Shown piece after piece: positions 35,328 through 43,698 of a stretch of 47,888 bases of DNA. This DNA comes from CAZJHX01 sp964545715. Lineage in GTDB: Bacteria; Myxococcota_A; UBA9042; GCA-2863065. The stretch is taken from assembly GCA_964545715.1 (NCBI GenBank), contig CAZJHX010000082.1, positions 1 through 47,888 of the forward strand, given 5' to 3'. Positions within the stretch are counted from its first letter, which is position 1. Each line of letters begins with the position of its first letter. The notes under the pieces are model-generated. The model was given only the letters and a program-made list of their open reading frames with translations. It was not told the origin of the DNA and made no database searches. Position numbers and translations under genes: made by a program.

Positions 35328-37402
35328 CGGACGTCGTTGAGCACGGTCCCCACAATAGGTGAGCCCAGTGCGGTCAGAGCGCGTAGTGACTCGGCAAACT
35401 GCTCGCCGGTCGTGACGCCGGCGCGCGCGACCATCAGCACGCCGTCGACGCGGGTGGCCACAGCCAGGCCATCACTGACGGTCGCCAGCGGCGGACTGTC
35501 GACGATCACCGTATCGAACCGGCCTCGAAGCCTGGCCAGCAGCTGGTTCAGGCGCAGGCTGTTGAGCAGCTCGGCGGGATTCTCGGGGCGCGGGCCGCTG
35601 GCGATCAGGTGCATGTTCTCCACCGGCGTGGACTGCAGCAGCTCTTCCACGGCGGTGGTGTGACCGGCCAGCCACCCCGACAGTCCCTGGCCCTCCGGCA
35701 AACCCAGCGCGCCGTTCATCGCGGGACGGCGCATATCCGCCTCCACCAGCACCACTTTGCGATCCGCCAGGGCCAGCGAGGTCGCAAGCTGCAGCGCCAC
35801 GGTTGTTCGTCCGCACCCCGCCGCGGCTCCGGTCACAAGCAGCGACGTGAGCTCCCTCTGCTCGGTGACAAAGAGCAGCTGGGCACGCAGCGCGCGCACC
35901 TCCTCGGAGACCTCGTGCCGGGCCCCGGTCAGATGCGGTGCCGTCCCCAAGCACGGGAAGCCGCTGACCTGCTCCAGCTGCTCGCCGGTCTTGATCGTGC
36001 GATCCCCGCGCTCGAACATGACGACAAGGACAAAGCCCAGGAACAGGCCGAAGATGGCGCTGGCAAGCATGATCGGCGCCCGCCGCGGATAGGTCGGGCG
36101 CTCCGGAATCGCCGCGGCCTGGAGCACGCGCACGTTGTTGGCCGCCTGGGCGACGCCACGCGCGATCAGCGTCTCCTGATGGCGTAAACGGACGCGGTCG
36201 TGCAGCTCCGTCTGGCGCTCGACCTCACCGATCAGCCGATCGTGCTCCGCCAGGATGCCGGCAAGCGAGGTGTCCTCATCGCGTGCCGCCTCAAACTGCT
36301 CTTTGAGCGCGTGATGGCGCGCCACCGCCACGTCATACCGGGCGCGAGCGGCCTCCACGATACCCCGCGTCTCTTTGCGAATGGCGCCGCGCACCTGCTT
36401 CAGCTGCTTGTTTACCGCCAGCCATTTGTCGTGTTTTGGCCCGTAAACCAGCTTGATCTCGGCCAGGTCTTTTTCGAGGGTCACGCCGAGCACGCGCAGC
36501 TCACTGAGTGCGCGGCTGGCCAGATCGTGCTCGACGGCGAGCCCGGTCATGCCGCGTTTGCGAGCTTGGAGGATGCGATCCCAGCGCGCCTGCGCGGCGA
36601 TCATGTCGCGCGTCGCATCCAGCACGCGATGGTTGAAGTAGGTGCGCGCCGCGGTCGCCTCCTGCCGTCGGGCGTCCACGCCGCCGATGTCGTGCCGCTC
36701 GGCGTACCGGCGGGCTGCGCTCTCTGCCGCCTCGCGCAGATCACCGCGCTGCTCCACGATGGCAGCCAGCTCCACTGAGGCCTGCTCGATCAGCTGATCC
36801 TTCAGCCGCAGGTTGTGTCGAACATATGCGTGTGCGAGGGCGCTGGCGACGCGCGCCGCCATGATCGGGTCCTCGTGCTCAAACTGGATCGAGAGCGTCA
36901 GCGAGTCCGGCAGGCGAGCGACCCGCAGGCGCCGGATCAACATGTCCGCCATCCGAGCGCGCATGTCCTCCTCATTCTCGACCCGGGCGCTGACGGCGGC
37001 GCTCTCCTGATCGAACAGCGCGGGTTCGGTCCACAGGCGCTCGCTGTCCAGGGCGGCCAGCGTCACCGCCCGCGTCTTGATGACGGCAATCTGCGTCTCC
37101 ATGTAGGGCTCGAAGACCCGCCAGCCGCCGTCCGGGATGTCCACGACCGGGCGCATGTCGTCCATGACCCGTGGAGAGCGCGGGGCGACGACGACGGTGG
37201 CGCCGGCGCGGTAGACCGGAGTGACCCAGTGCAGCGCAGCGTACGAGATAGCGGGCCCGATCAGCGTGAAGACGGTCAGCAGCAGCCACCAGCGCAGGAC
37301 CAAGCGGCCCAATTGCCCGATGAGCAGACCCTGACTATCCGGTGCAGGCGAGTACAGCGCGCGTATCCTTACGATTGGGGGTCGTTCAGTTGCCGACGTC
37401 AC
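35324..37402 (-). CDS. Wzc-like polysaccharide co-polymerase with BY-kinase-type ATPase domain (Walker A Lys to Arg)
   Basis: 692 residues. Helix about 35-55, periplasmic Wzz-type domain and coiled coils to about 440, second helix about 443-463, then a cytosolic P-loop domain. Walker A reads GAAAGCGRTT (525-534): the catalytic Lys is Arg532 (codon CGA). Walker A' is VVLVEADMRRP (550-560) and Walker B TVIVDSPPL. The chain ends VLNDVR without the tyrosine cluster of autophosphorylating BY-kinases. It therefore looks like a chain-length regulator whose kinase activity is lost or altered. Coupled by ATGA to the Wzy-like gene, together a capsule or exopolysaccharide assembly pair. Divergent from the asparaginase gene, with 96 bases between. 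Confidence 0.82.
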   Translation of the reverse strand: MTSATERPPIVRIRALYSPAPDSQGLLIGQLGRLVLRWWLLLTVFTLIGPAISYAALHWVTPVYRAGATVVVAPRSPRVMDDMRPVVDIPDGGWRVFEPYMETQIAVIKTRAVTLAALDSERLWTEPALFDQESAAVSARVENEEDMRARMADMLIRRLRVARLPDSLTLSIQFEHEDPIMAARVASALAHAYVRHNLRLKDQLIEQASVELAAIVEQRGDLREAAESAARRYAERHDIGGVDARRQEATAARTYFNHRVLDATRDMIAAQARWDRILQARKRGMTGLAVEHDLASRALSELRVLGVTLEKDLAEIKLVYGPKHDKWLAVNKQLKQVRGAIRKETRGIVEAARARYDVAVARHHALKEQFEAARDEDTSLAGILAEHDRLIGEVERQTELHDRVRLRHQETLIARGVAQAANNVRVLQAAAIPERPTYPRRAPIMLASAIFGLFLGFVLVVMFERGDRTIKTGEQLEQVSGFPCLGTAPHLTGARHEVSEEVRALRAQLLFVTEQRELTSLLVTGAAAGCGRTTVALQLATSLALADRKVVLVEADMRRPAMNGALGLPEGQGLSGWLAGHTTAVEELLQSTPVENMHLIASGPRPENPAELLNSLRLNQLLARLRGRFDTVIVDSPPLATVSDGLAVATRVDGVLMVARAGVTTGEQFAESLRALTALGSPIVGTVLNDVR

Positions 37403-37498
37403 GCTCGGAGCCGGCGGCGGTACCGTCTATCACAACGAGCACAATAGTGTTGTCCGGCGAGGAGTCTGCGATCAAAGAAAGCATGATATTGGTGAACT

Positions 37499-38494
37499 AT
37501 GGACAAGCCGGAGGAACTGGGTCGTCGCGGGTTTTTAGGGACTGTCGCGGGGGCCGTGGGCGCCGCGATCACCACGCGTGCGGAGGCGAAACCCAAGCTA
37601 CCGCGGGACCGCCCTGTCGTGATCTCGACCTGGCCGTTTGGAGTGCCCGCCAACAACGCGGCGTGGGCAGCGATGCCGAAGGGGTCGCTGCTGGACGCGT
37701 GCATCGCGGGCGTCACGGTGGTCGAGCGCGATCCGACGGTCAACTCAGTGGGCAAAGGCGGCCTGCCCAACGCGGCGGGCGTGGTGCAGCTGGACGCGTG
37801 CGTGATGGACGGCAGGTCGGGCGAGTGCGGCGCGGTCGCCTCGTTGGAGGACATCGCCACCGCGGCGATGGTGGCTAAGGCCGTCATGGAGAAGACCCGG
37901 CACGTGCTGCTGGTCGGGCCGGGCGCGCAGCAGTTCGCGCTGAAGCACGGCTTCAAGAAGGAGCAGCTGCTGACCCCCGAGGCACGCGCACGCTGGCAGC
38001 GCTGGCAGAGGGAGTCCAAGAACACGGCCCCGGCAGGCCATGACACCATCGGGCTGCTGGGCGTGAACAGGCGCGGAGACGTGGCCGGCGTCTGCACGAC
38101 CAGCGGGCTGGCGTGGAAGATGCCCGGACGCGTCGGCGACTCCCCGCTCATCGGGCACGGGCTGTTCGTCGATCAGGATGTGGGCGCTGCGGCCGCGACC
38201 GGCGTCGGCGAAGAGGTGATTCGCATCTGTGGCAGTCACACGGTGGTGGAGCAGATGCGCGCCGGGAAGACGCCGCAGCAGGCGTGCGAGGAGGCGTGCC
38301 GCCGCATCATCCACATCAACCTGAAGCGGCGCGGACGCAAAGAGGTCCCGCCTGACGCGTTTATCGCGGTAAACAAGCGCGGCCAGGTGGGCGCGGCATC
38401 CGTGCACGCCGGTTACTTCAAATATGCGCTGACGCGACGCGGCCGAACGTGGCTGCTGGAGGCGAAGGGGCTGCTTCCCAAGCGGACGAAATGA
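37499..38494 (+). CDS. Aspartylglucosaminidase-type N4-asparaginase (Ntn hydrolase) with Tat signal
   Basis: 331 residues. N-terminal GRRGFLGTVAGAVGAA is a twin-arginine signal, so export is in folded form. The chain resembles glycosylasparaginase: GVTVVERDPTVNSVGKGGLP, an ACVMDG strand, and the autocleavage site GHDTIGLLGV, where Thr183 becomes the catalytic N-terminal nucleophile after self-processing; later GGLPNAAG and SHTVVEQM. Would remove GlcNAc-asparagine linkages or hydrolyse related amides. ATG 37499; ribosome site weak. Followed by a lipoprotein gene in ATGA overlap (38491-38494). Confidence 0.82.
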   Translation: MDKPEELGRRGFLGTVAGAVGAAITTRAEAKPKLPRDRPVVISTWPFGVPANNAAWAAMPKGSLLDACIAGVTVVERDPTVNSVGKGGLPNAAGVVQLDACVMDGRSGECGAVASLEDIATAAMVAKAVMEKTRHVLLVGPGAQQFALKHGFKKEQLLTPEARARWQRWQRESKNTAPAGHDTIGLLGVNRRGDVAGVCTTSGLAWKMPGRVGDSPLIGHGLFVDQDVGAAAATGVGEEVIRICGSHTVVEQMRAGKTPQQACEEACRRIIHINLKRRGRKEVPPDAFIAVNKRGQVGAASVHAGYFKYALTRRGRTWLLEAKGLLPKRTK

Positions 38495-38985
38495 CCATGA
38501 GACTCGTCGGATTCAGCCTGTTTCTGTTGCTTGTAGCGTGCAAGTCACCCGCAACCGAGTCCAAACCCGCTGAGAAGCCGGAGCCGGCTGTCACGCCCGC
38601 CGGCATCGAGGTCGTGAAAGCCAAGCCGGGCGATGAGCCGCTGGAGACCCTGGTGACGCGCGAGCTTGCGCGAGCCAAAGCCGACTCCAGGCGTCTGCTG
38701 GTCTATGTCGGAGCCACCTGGTGCGAGCCGTGCCGGCGCTTCAAGGCGGCGGCCAAAGACGGATCGCTGAAGGACGCGTTTACGGACCTGCGCCTGCTGG
38801 AGTTCGACAAGGACACGGACAACGACCGGCTGGAGGCGGCGGGCTACACGTCCAAGTACATCCCGCTGTTTGCGCTGCCGGGGCCGGATGGACGGCACAG
38901 CGGGCGCCACATCGAAGGCTCGATCAAGGGCCCGGGCGCCATCGGCAACATCGTGCCGCGCCTGAAAAAGCTATTGGCGTACTAG
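38491..38985 (+). CDS. Thioredoxin-like lipoprotein
   Basis: 164 residues from ATG 38491, chosen because it overlaps the asparaginase stop (ATGA) and starts the lipoprotein signal; an upstream in-frame start at 38449 would lie inside the asparaginase gene. Lipobox LVAC with Cys17, then a Pro/Glu/Lys linker and a thioredoxin fold with TWCEPC (Cys78, Cys81). A redox or thiol-disulfide role at the outer or inner membrane surface is expected. The last codons and TAG stop lie inside a perfect 16-base palindrome (38976-38991) at the edge of the intergenic repeat. Confidence 0.84.
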   Translation: MTMRLVGFSLFLLLVACKSPATESKPAEKPEPAVTPAGIEVVKAKPGDEPLETLVTRELARAKADSRRLLVYVGATWCEPCRRFKAAAKDGSLKDAFTDLRLLEFDKDTDNDRLEAAGYTSKYIPLFALPGPDGRHSGRHIEGSIKGPGAIGNIVPRLKKLLAY

Positions 38986-39159
38986 TACGCCGACACAGGG
39001 ATTTTGATTGGTTGGAGCGCGGTGATTATTGCGGCCAGTGCTCGGAAGCCGACGAAGGCGGGCCCTTAGGCCCGTCGAGGTGGGCGCAGCGAACTTCCGG
39101 GCGCTGGCCGCAATAAGCGCCCGCTCCAGCCGGTCAAAATACCTGTGGCGGCGTACTAG
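38982..39159. repeat. Long imperfect intergenic palindrome, copy 2
   Basis: Left arm from 38982 and right arm ending 39159 match as reverse complements over about 70 bases with few mismatches (CTAGTACGCC, ATTTTGA, TTATTGCGGCCAG and CGGAAG on the same strand). The centre has GGCGGGCCC and GGCCCGTCGAGG around a TTA loop. The element runs from the stop codon of the thioredoxin gene to the stop codon of the convergent dihydropyrimidinase gene, both of them TAG and both inside the arms. Core matches copy 1. Confidence 0.82.
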
Positions 39160-40550
39160 CGGAGCAGCTCTTTGGTGCCCACGCGCTTGATGAACTGGCC
39201 GCCGCCGGTGATCTGGAAGTCGCCATCCTCGACGACCACGCGGCCGCGCGAGAGCACGACCTCGGACCAGCCCTGCACCTCGAAGCCCTCGTAGGCGCTG
39301 TAGTCCACCTTCATGTGGTGGGTGAACTCGTTGTCCACCGAGATGACCTCTTTGCGATGGGGGTTGAAGACAACGATGTCCGCGTCGCTGCCGATCGCGA
39401 TGGTGCCCTTCTTGGGGAAGAGGCCGAAGCGCTTGGCGGCGGAGGTGCTGGTCAGGTCCACGAACTGGTTGAGGCTGAGACGGCCTTCCACGACGCCGCC
39501 GTGATAGATGAGGCTCATCCGGTTCTCAACGCCGGGCGCGCCGTTGGGGATCTTGGTGAAGCTGTCGCGGCCCAGCTCCTTCTGGTCCTTCATGCAGAAC
39601 GGGCAATGGTCGGTGGCGACGCTGGACAGATCGCCCATGCGCAGACCCTGCCACAGCTCCTCCTGATTCCATTGCTCGCGCAGCGCCGGGGTCATGACCC
39701 ACTTGGCGCCCTCGAAGCCCTCTTTGTCGTAGGTGTCGATGTCCAGGAAGAGGTACTGCGGACACGTCTCGGCGGTCACGTCCACGCCACGCATGCGGGC
39801 CAGCTTGACCTGCTCCAGCGCGTCATAACAGCTGAGATGCACGATGTAGAGCGGCACCTCAGCGACCTCGGCTATGGCGATGGCGCGGTGCACGCCCTCG
39901 GCCTCCATGCGGGTCGGGCGCGTGTGCGCGTGCCAGCGCGGCGCGACCTTTCCGTCCTCGACCGCCTGCTTGATGATCTCGTCGATCACGATGCCGTTCT
40001 CAGCGTGCATACAGATGCGCGTATCGTTGAGGCCGGCCTGGCGGAAGGCGCGGTAGAGCGTCCCGTCGTCGACATACAGCACCCCGGGATACGCCATGAA
40101 GAGCTTGTAGCTGGTGATCCCCTCATCGCGCAGACGGCGCATCTCCGGCAGGCGCTCGTCGGGCATGTCGGTGACGATCATGTGGAAGCCGTAGTCGATC
40201 GTGGCTTTGCCCTCGGCCTTGGCATGCCACGTGTCCAAGCCCTTCAGGGTGGACTCGCCTTTGGTCTGGATGGCGAAGTCGATAATGGTGGTCGTGCCGC
40301 CGAAGGCCGCGGCCTTGGTGCCGCTCTCGAAGTCGTCGGCCGACGTGGTGCCGCCAAACGGCATGTCAAAGTGGGTGTGCGGGTCGATGCCGCCGGGGAA
40401 AACAAAACGTCCGCTGGCGTCGATAACCTTGTCGGCGTCGACCTCCAGGTCCTTGCCGATGCGCACGATCTTCTCACCTACGATGTGGATGTCGGCGAAA
40501 TAGTCATCGACCGCGGTGATAATGCGGCCGCCTTTAATCAGTACGGACAT
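39156..40550 (-). CDS. hydA: Dihydropyrimidinase / hydantoinase (cyclic amidohydrolase)
   Basis: 464 residues, the usual length. Zn ligands: HTH in PGGIDPHTHFD (His58, His60), the carboxylated Lys149 in SYKLFMAY, His182 in MHAEN, a His in YIVHLSC, and Asp in VATDHCPF. All key metal residues are present. Opens dihydrouracil, dihydrothymine or hydantoin rings in pyrimidine or related catabolism. ATG 40550 with AGGAG five bases upstream. No partner genes of the pathway (reductase, ureidopropionase) are in the window, so the substrate is not fixed. Convergent with the thioredoxin-like gene across the palindrome. Confidence 0.92.
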   Translation of the reverse strand: MSVLIKGGRIITAVDDYFADIHIVGEKIVRIGKDLEVDADKVIDASGRFVFPGGIDPHTHFDMPFGGTTSADDFESGTKAAAFGGTTTIIDFAIQTKGESTLKGLDTWHAKAEGKATIDYGFHMIVTDMPDERLPEMRRLRDEGITSYKLFMAYPGVLYVDDGTLYRAFRQAGLNDTRICMHAENGIVIDEIIKQAVEDGKVAPRWHAHTRPTRMEAEGVHRAIAIAEVAEVPLYIVHLSCYDALEQVKLARMRGVDVTAETCPQYLFLDIDTYDKEGFEGAKWVMTPALREQWNQEELWQGLRMGDLSSVATDHCPFCMKDQKELGRDSFTKIPNGAPGVENRMSLIYHGGVVEGRLSLNQFVDLTSTSAAKRFGLFPKKGTIAIGSDADIVVFNPHRKEVISVDNEFTHHMKVDYSAYEGFEVQGWSEVVLSRGRVVVEDGDFQITGGGQFIKRVGTKELLR

Positions 40551-40597
40551 GGGGACTCCTACGGCGTTCTCGGTTCAGGTGCGATGCGGATCGTACC

Positions 40598-41719
40598 TCA
40601 ACCGAAGCGGCTGTCGTACCCCCGGAACTCCTTGATGCTGTTGAATCGGCGCGGGTTCCCGCCGTCGAGAAACTGCCCGAAGTCCGCCGCAAACGTCACG
40701 TTGCGATTACGGTCGAGGATCAGCCGGGACAGACGCCGGAAGTTGTCCATGGACGTGCGCCCTGCACCACCGGGCAGCGCCGCGTAATTGGCGCGCGTGG
40801 TGGCCATGAAGCGCAGCGGGACCCGAGCATCATCGCGCTGGGTGAGGACGTCGAGGAACAGCTTGCCCTCAAACGGCGGATCAGGTGGGAGCTTGCGGAC
40901 CATCAACGTGGTCATTTCGTCCCACCCGACGGTGTCGACCCCGCCGTGACCAGCCCGGACATGCAGCCCGTCGGGGCCGATGGTGCACTCGCTGGCGACG
41001 AAACGCAGCATGGTGGCGGCGGTGTCCACGGCGGTTGAGCGCCGGTCGACGTCCACGGCGTTGCGCAGGGGGTCGCGCCGAGTCGGATCGCCGCCACCTG
41101 TTGGACCGGGCGGCGCCTGGAGCGGACGTGGGTGCGCTGAGACCGCGGCCTGGGCGAGCGCATACTCGACGGGCTGCGGGCGGCGCAGCAGAACGGCGGC
41201 CAGATCGTCAGGGGTATAGCTCTCCACGGGCATGATCAGGTAGGCGCAGCCCATCAAGCCCACGCCACCGCCCGCCAATGACAGGTAGAACGCCCAGCCC
41301 AGCGAGAGGTCGCCCTCGCCGGACCAGCTGCCGGCGGTCATGATGGCGCTCAGCAAAAGCACGCCGCAGCCCGTAGCGGCCAGCTTGGCCATGTTCGTCA
41401 GGCCGAAGCGCCAGCGCGACACCAGGCCCACGATAAGCAGCATCGGAACGATCCAGGAGGCGAAGTACGTGGCTGCGCTGCTGAGCAGAAACATGCGGTC
41501 CGCCCCGTCCACGGTGCTGCCGCTGGTCAGCTCGGAGAACGAGATGGACTGGCAGGCGCCGACGATTCCGCTGCACGCCTCCATCGAGGTGAGCCCCATG
41601 CGGACCTGGGCGGAGAGCGGGAACGTGCCGACCGTGCCGACGCGCCACTCGCGCACGTGCGCCGCCACGAGGATCAAGACCACCGCGATAACGCACTGCG
41701 CTGCACCGACTTTGCTCAT
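40598..41719 (-). CDS. Unknown membrane protein with four helices and soluble C-terminal half
   Basis: 373 residues. Membrane helices at about 5-22, 80-105, 110-130 and 140-165; the segment between the first and second is polar with three cysteines. About 175-370 is soluble: a Pro/Gly-rich linker (RPLQAPPGPTGGG) and a mixed alpha/beta region with GHGGVDTVGWDEMTTLMVRK, possibly a PH-like fold. Family not recognised. ATG 41719 chosen over GTG 41725; TATACT (minus strand, 41733-41728) just ahead would place initiation close to the ATG, so a leaderless transcript is possible. Second gene of the minus strand after the dihydropyrimidinase, 47 bases apart. Confidence 0.75.
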   Translation of the reverse strand: MSKVGAAQCVIAVVLILVAAHVREWRVGTVGTFPLSAQVRMGLTSMEACSGIVGACQSISFSELTSGSTVDGADRMFLLSSAATYFASWIVPMLLIVGLVSRWRFGLTNMAKLAATGCGVLLLSAIMTAGSWSGEGDLSLGWAFYLSLAGGGVGLMGCAYLIMPVESYTPDDLAAVLLRRPQPVEYALAQAAVSAHPRPLQAPPGPTGGGDPTRRDPLRNAVDVDRRSTAVDTAATMLRFVASECTIGPDGLHVRAGHGGVDTVGWDEMTTLMVRKLPPDPPFEGKLFLDVLTQRDDARVPLRFMATTRANYAALPGGAGRTSMDNFRRLSRLILDRNRNVTFAADFGQFLDGGNPRRFNSIKEFRGYDSRFG

Positions 41720-41759
41720 CTGCACCGAGTATAGAGGTCGGGTTGGTGACCCGCAGACT

Positions 41760-41773
41760 TAACAGGCGTGTTA
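41760..41773. promoter_or_regulatory. Palindrome TAACA-GGCG-TGTTA in a divergent intergenic region
   Basis: Perfect 5-base arms with a four-base centre, 12 bases ahead of the SpoIID-domain gene and 40 bases from the divergent gene start. The GGCGTGTTAG stretch also occurs (reverse complement) at 31343-31352. Operator-like only; no regulator is in view. Confidence 0.25.
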
Positions 41774-41784
41774 GGTTAATCGCC

Positions 41785-43698
41785 ATGCGACTGGGGCTGA
41801 TCGTTGTTGTTGCTGCTGGTGTGGTCGCGCTCGGTTCAGGATGTTCGAGCGATCATGTGTCGGACCGCTACGGCGTAATGCACGGCGGACTGGCGGCCTA
41901 CTGCACCGCCACCGTGAAGGGCAAAGGCGTCAAGGACGTCGAGACAGACTACATCCCGCGCGTCGTGCGCTGCGAAAACGGCGCCGCACCGTTGGAGGCA
42001 CTGAAGGCCCAGGCGGTGGCCGCGCGCAGCTACCTCTATTACAAGCTGAACACGTCGGGCTCAATCGCCGACGGAACCTCCGATCAGGTCTACACATGCA
42101 GCGCGCAGCCGCAGGCGATCCACTACCAGGCGGCCGAAGAGACCGTGGGCGAGGTGCTCCGCTACAAGGGCACGCAGGTCGCGGCCTTCTATGTAGCGGG
42201 GGCGGTGCCGTCGACGGCCAACTGCGTCGCCAAGGCCGGCGACAACGACTACTCCAACACCGAGAAGTGGGTGACGTACAACCAGGGCAAGAGCGGCGAC
42301 AACCTCACGCAGACGAAGCTGGGCTGGGTGAACAAGGGCAACCACGCCAACCGGGGCTGCAAGTCTCAGAACGGCGCGTCGTGCCTGGCCAAGAAGGGCT
42401 GGGGCTACATCGACATTCTCGAGTTCTATTACGGCTCGGATATCGTGCACGTCACGGCGGAGGGCAGCTGCGTGCAGCCCAGCTGTGATTGCGATCCCGG
42501 GCAGACCCAGGAGAAAGCGTGCGGCAACTGCGGCACTAAAAAGCGGACCTGCTCATCTGACTGCGGCTGGGGTGCGTGGGGCCAGTGCAAAGGCAGCGGA
42601 CCGTGCGCGCCCGGCGATTCGGAGTCCACCCCGTGCGGCAACTGCGGCACCCAGTCGCGCGTGTGTACCGGCCAGTGCAAATGGCCGTCGTGGGGCGGCT
42701 GCTCCGGGGAGGGCGTGTGCGTTCCCGGCCAGGTGGAGCAGCTGGCGTGCGGCAACTGCGGGCTGCAGGAGCGGCTGTGCTCGGGCGGCTGCAGCTGGGG
42801 ATTCCAGAGCGACTGCAATGAGGACAGCGCCGCCGGCACCCCATGCAAGGCGCCGGGTGAAGGGACCTGCGCGATCGGCGTGTTCAAGTGCCTTAGCGGA
42901 ACCATCGCGTGTGTGGCGCAGGGCGAGCCGTCGCAGGAGCTGTGCGATGGGCTGGACAACGACTGCAACGGGCTGGTGGATGACGGCGCGACCCAGGTGG
43001 CCAACCCGGCGCCTGCGATGGCGGCCGCGCTGGCGACTGCCGACGCGCCGGCAAACATCCCGCCGGGCGAGACGGCGGTCGTCACCATCGCGTTTACCAA
43101 TCTGGGCACGCAGACCTGGCCGGCCGGCGCGCTGCGACTAGACGCCGATGGACCGGCTGCAGGCGCGACCTCGTTGCTGTGGCACGACGACTGGGACACC
43201 GACCAGACAGCGCGGACCGTCGACGCCGACGTGCCGCCGGGGACTATCGCGTCATTCCAGTTCGAGGTGCGCGTGCCGGCGGATGCGTCGGAGATCGCCG
43301 CCTTCTGTCCCGAGTGCGTACCGCAGGACGGCGCGCCAATAATTCACGAGGTCTTCCGGCTTGTCCACGTCGACTCCGGGCCGCTGACGTGTCCGGAGCC
43401 GACCGCCGCGATCAGTGTGTACGTGGCCGGCGATGCGGACGTACCTGACCCTGGCAGCAACACCGGCGGTGAGACCACGGGCGGCGGGTCCGGCGGCACA
43501 CCGGACAACAGCGGCGCGACGGGCGGCGGCGGAGGCACCTCGGGCGCAAGCGGACTGGTCAGCCCGATCAGCCCGCGCGCATCCAGCGGCGGCTGCGCGA
43601 CCGGACCGAGCCCAGGCCAGGGATCCCCGTTGTGGGCGCTGCTGGCGCTGCTCTTCCTTATTTTGACGTGGGGTCGAGCGCGGCGCGCACACCCTTGA
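41785..43698 (+). CDS. Lipoprotein with SpoIID/LytB domain, cysteine-rich modules and MYXO-CTERM-like tail
   Basis: 637 residues from ATG 41785; upstream ATG 41743 would add a basic segment before the signal. Lipobox LGSGC with Cys20. About 45-225 is a SpoIID/LytB-type domain (PLEALKAQAVAARSYLYYK), associated with peptidoglycan glycan-strand or amidase enhancement. About 230-370 has ACGNCGxxxRxC modules; CDGLDNDCNGLVDDG is MopE-like. A CARDB-like region follows, then a Gly/Ser/Thr-rich linker and SGGCATGPSPGQ, a hydrophobic helix and RARRAHP, matching MYXO-CTERM sorting tails. Having both a lipobox and this tail is unusual. Its last 41 bases overlap the convergent ClC gene. Confidence 0.78.
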   Translation: MRLGLIVVVAAGVVALGSGCSSDHVSDRYGVMHGGLAAYCTATVKGKGVKDVETDYIPRVVRCENGAAPLEALKAQAVAARSYLYYKLNTSGSIADGTSDQVYTCSAQPQAIHYQAAEETVGEVLRYKGTQVAAFYVAGAVPSTANCVAKAGDNDYSNTEKWVTYNQGKSGDNLTQTKLGWVNKGNHANRGCKSQNGASCLAKKGWGYIDILEFYYGSDIVHVTAEGSCVQPSCDCDPGQTQEKACGNCGTKKRTCSSDCGWGAWGQCKGSGPCAPGDSESTPCGNCGTQSRVCTGQCKWPSWGGCSGEGVCVPGQVEQLACGNCGLQERLCSGGCSWGFQSDCNEDSAAGTPCKAPGEGTCAIGVFKCLSGTIACVAQGEPSQELCDGLDNDCNGLVDDGATQVANPAPAMAAALATADAPANIPPGETAVVTIAFTNLGTQTWPAGALRLDADGPAAGATSLLWHDDWDTDQTARTVDADVPPGTIASFQFEVRVPADASEIAAFCPECVPQDGAPIIHEVFRLVHVDSGPLTCPEPTAAISVYVAGDADVPDPGSNTGGETTGGGSGGTPDNSGATGGGGGTSGASGLVSPISPRASSGGCATGPSPGQGSPLWALLALLFLILTWGRARRAHP

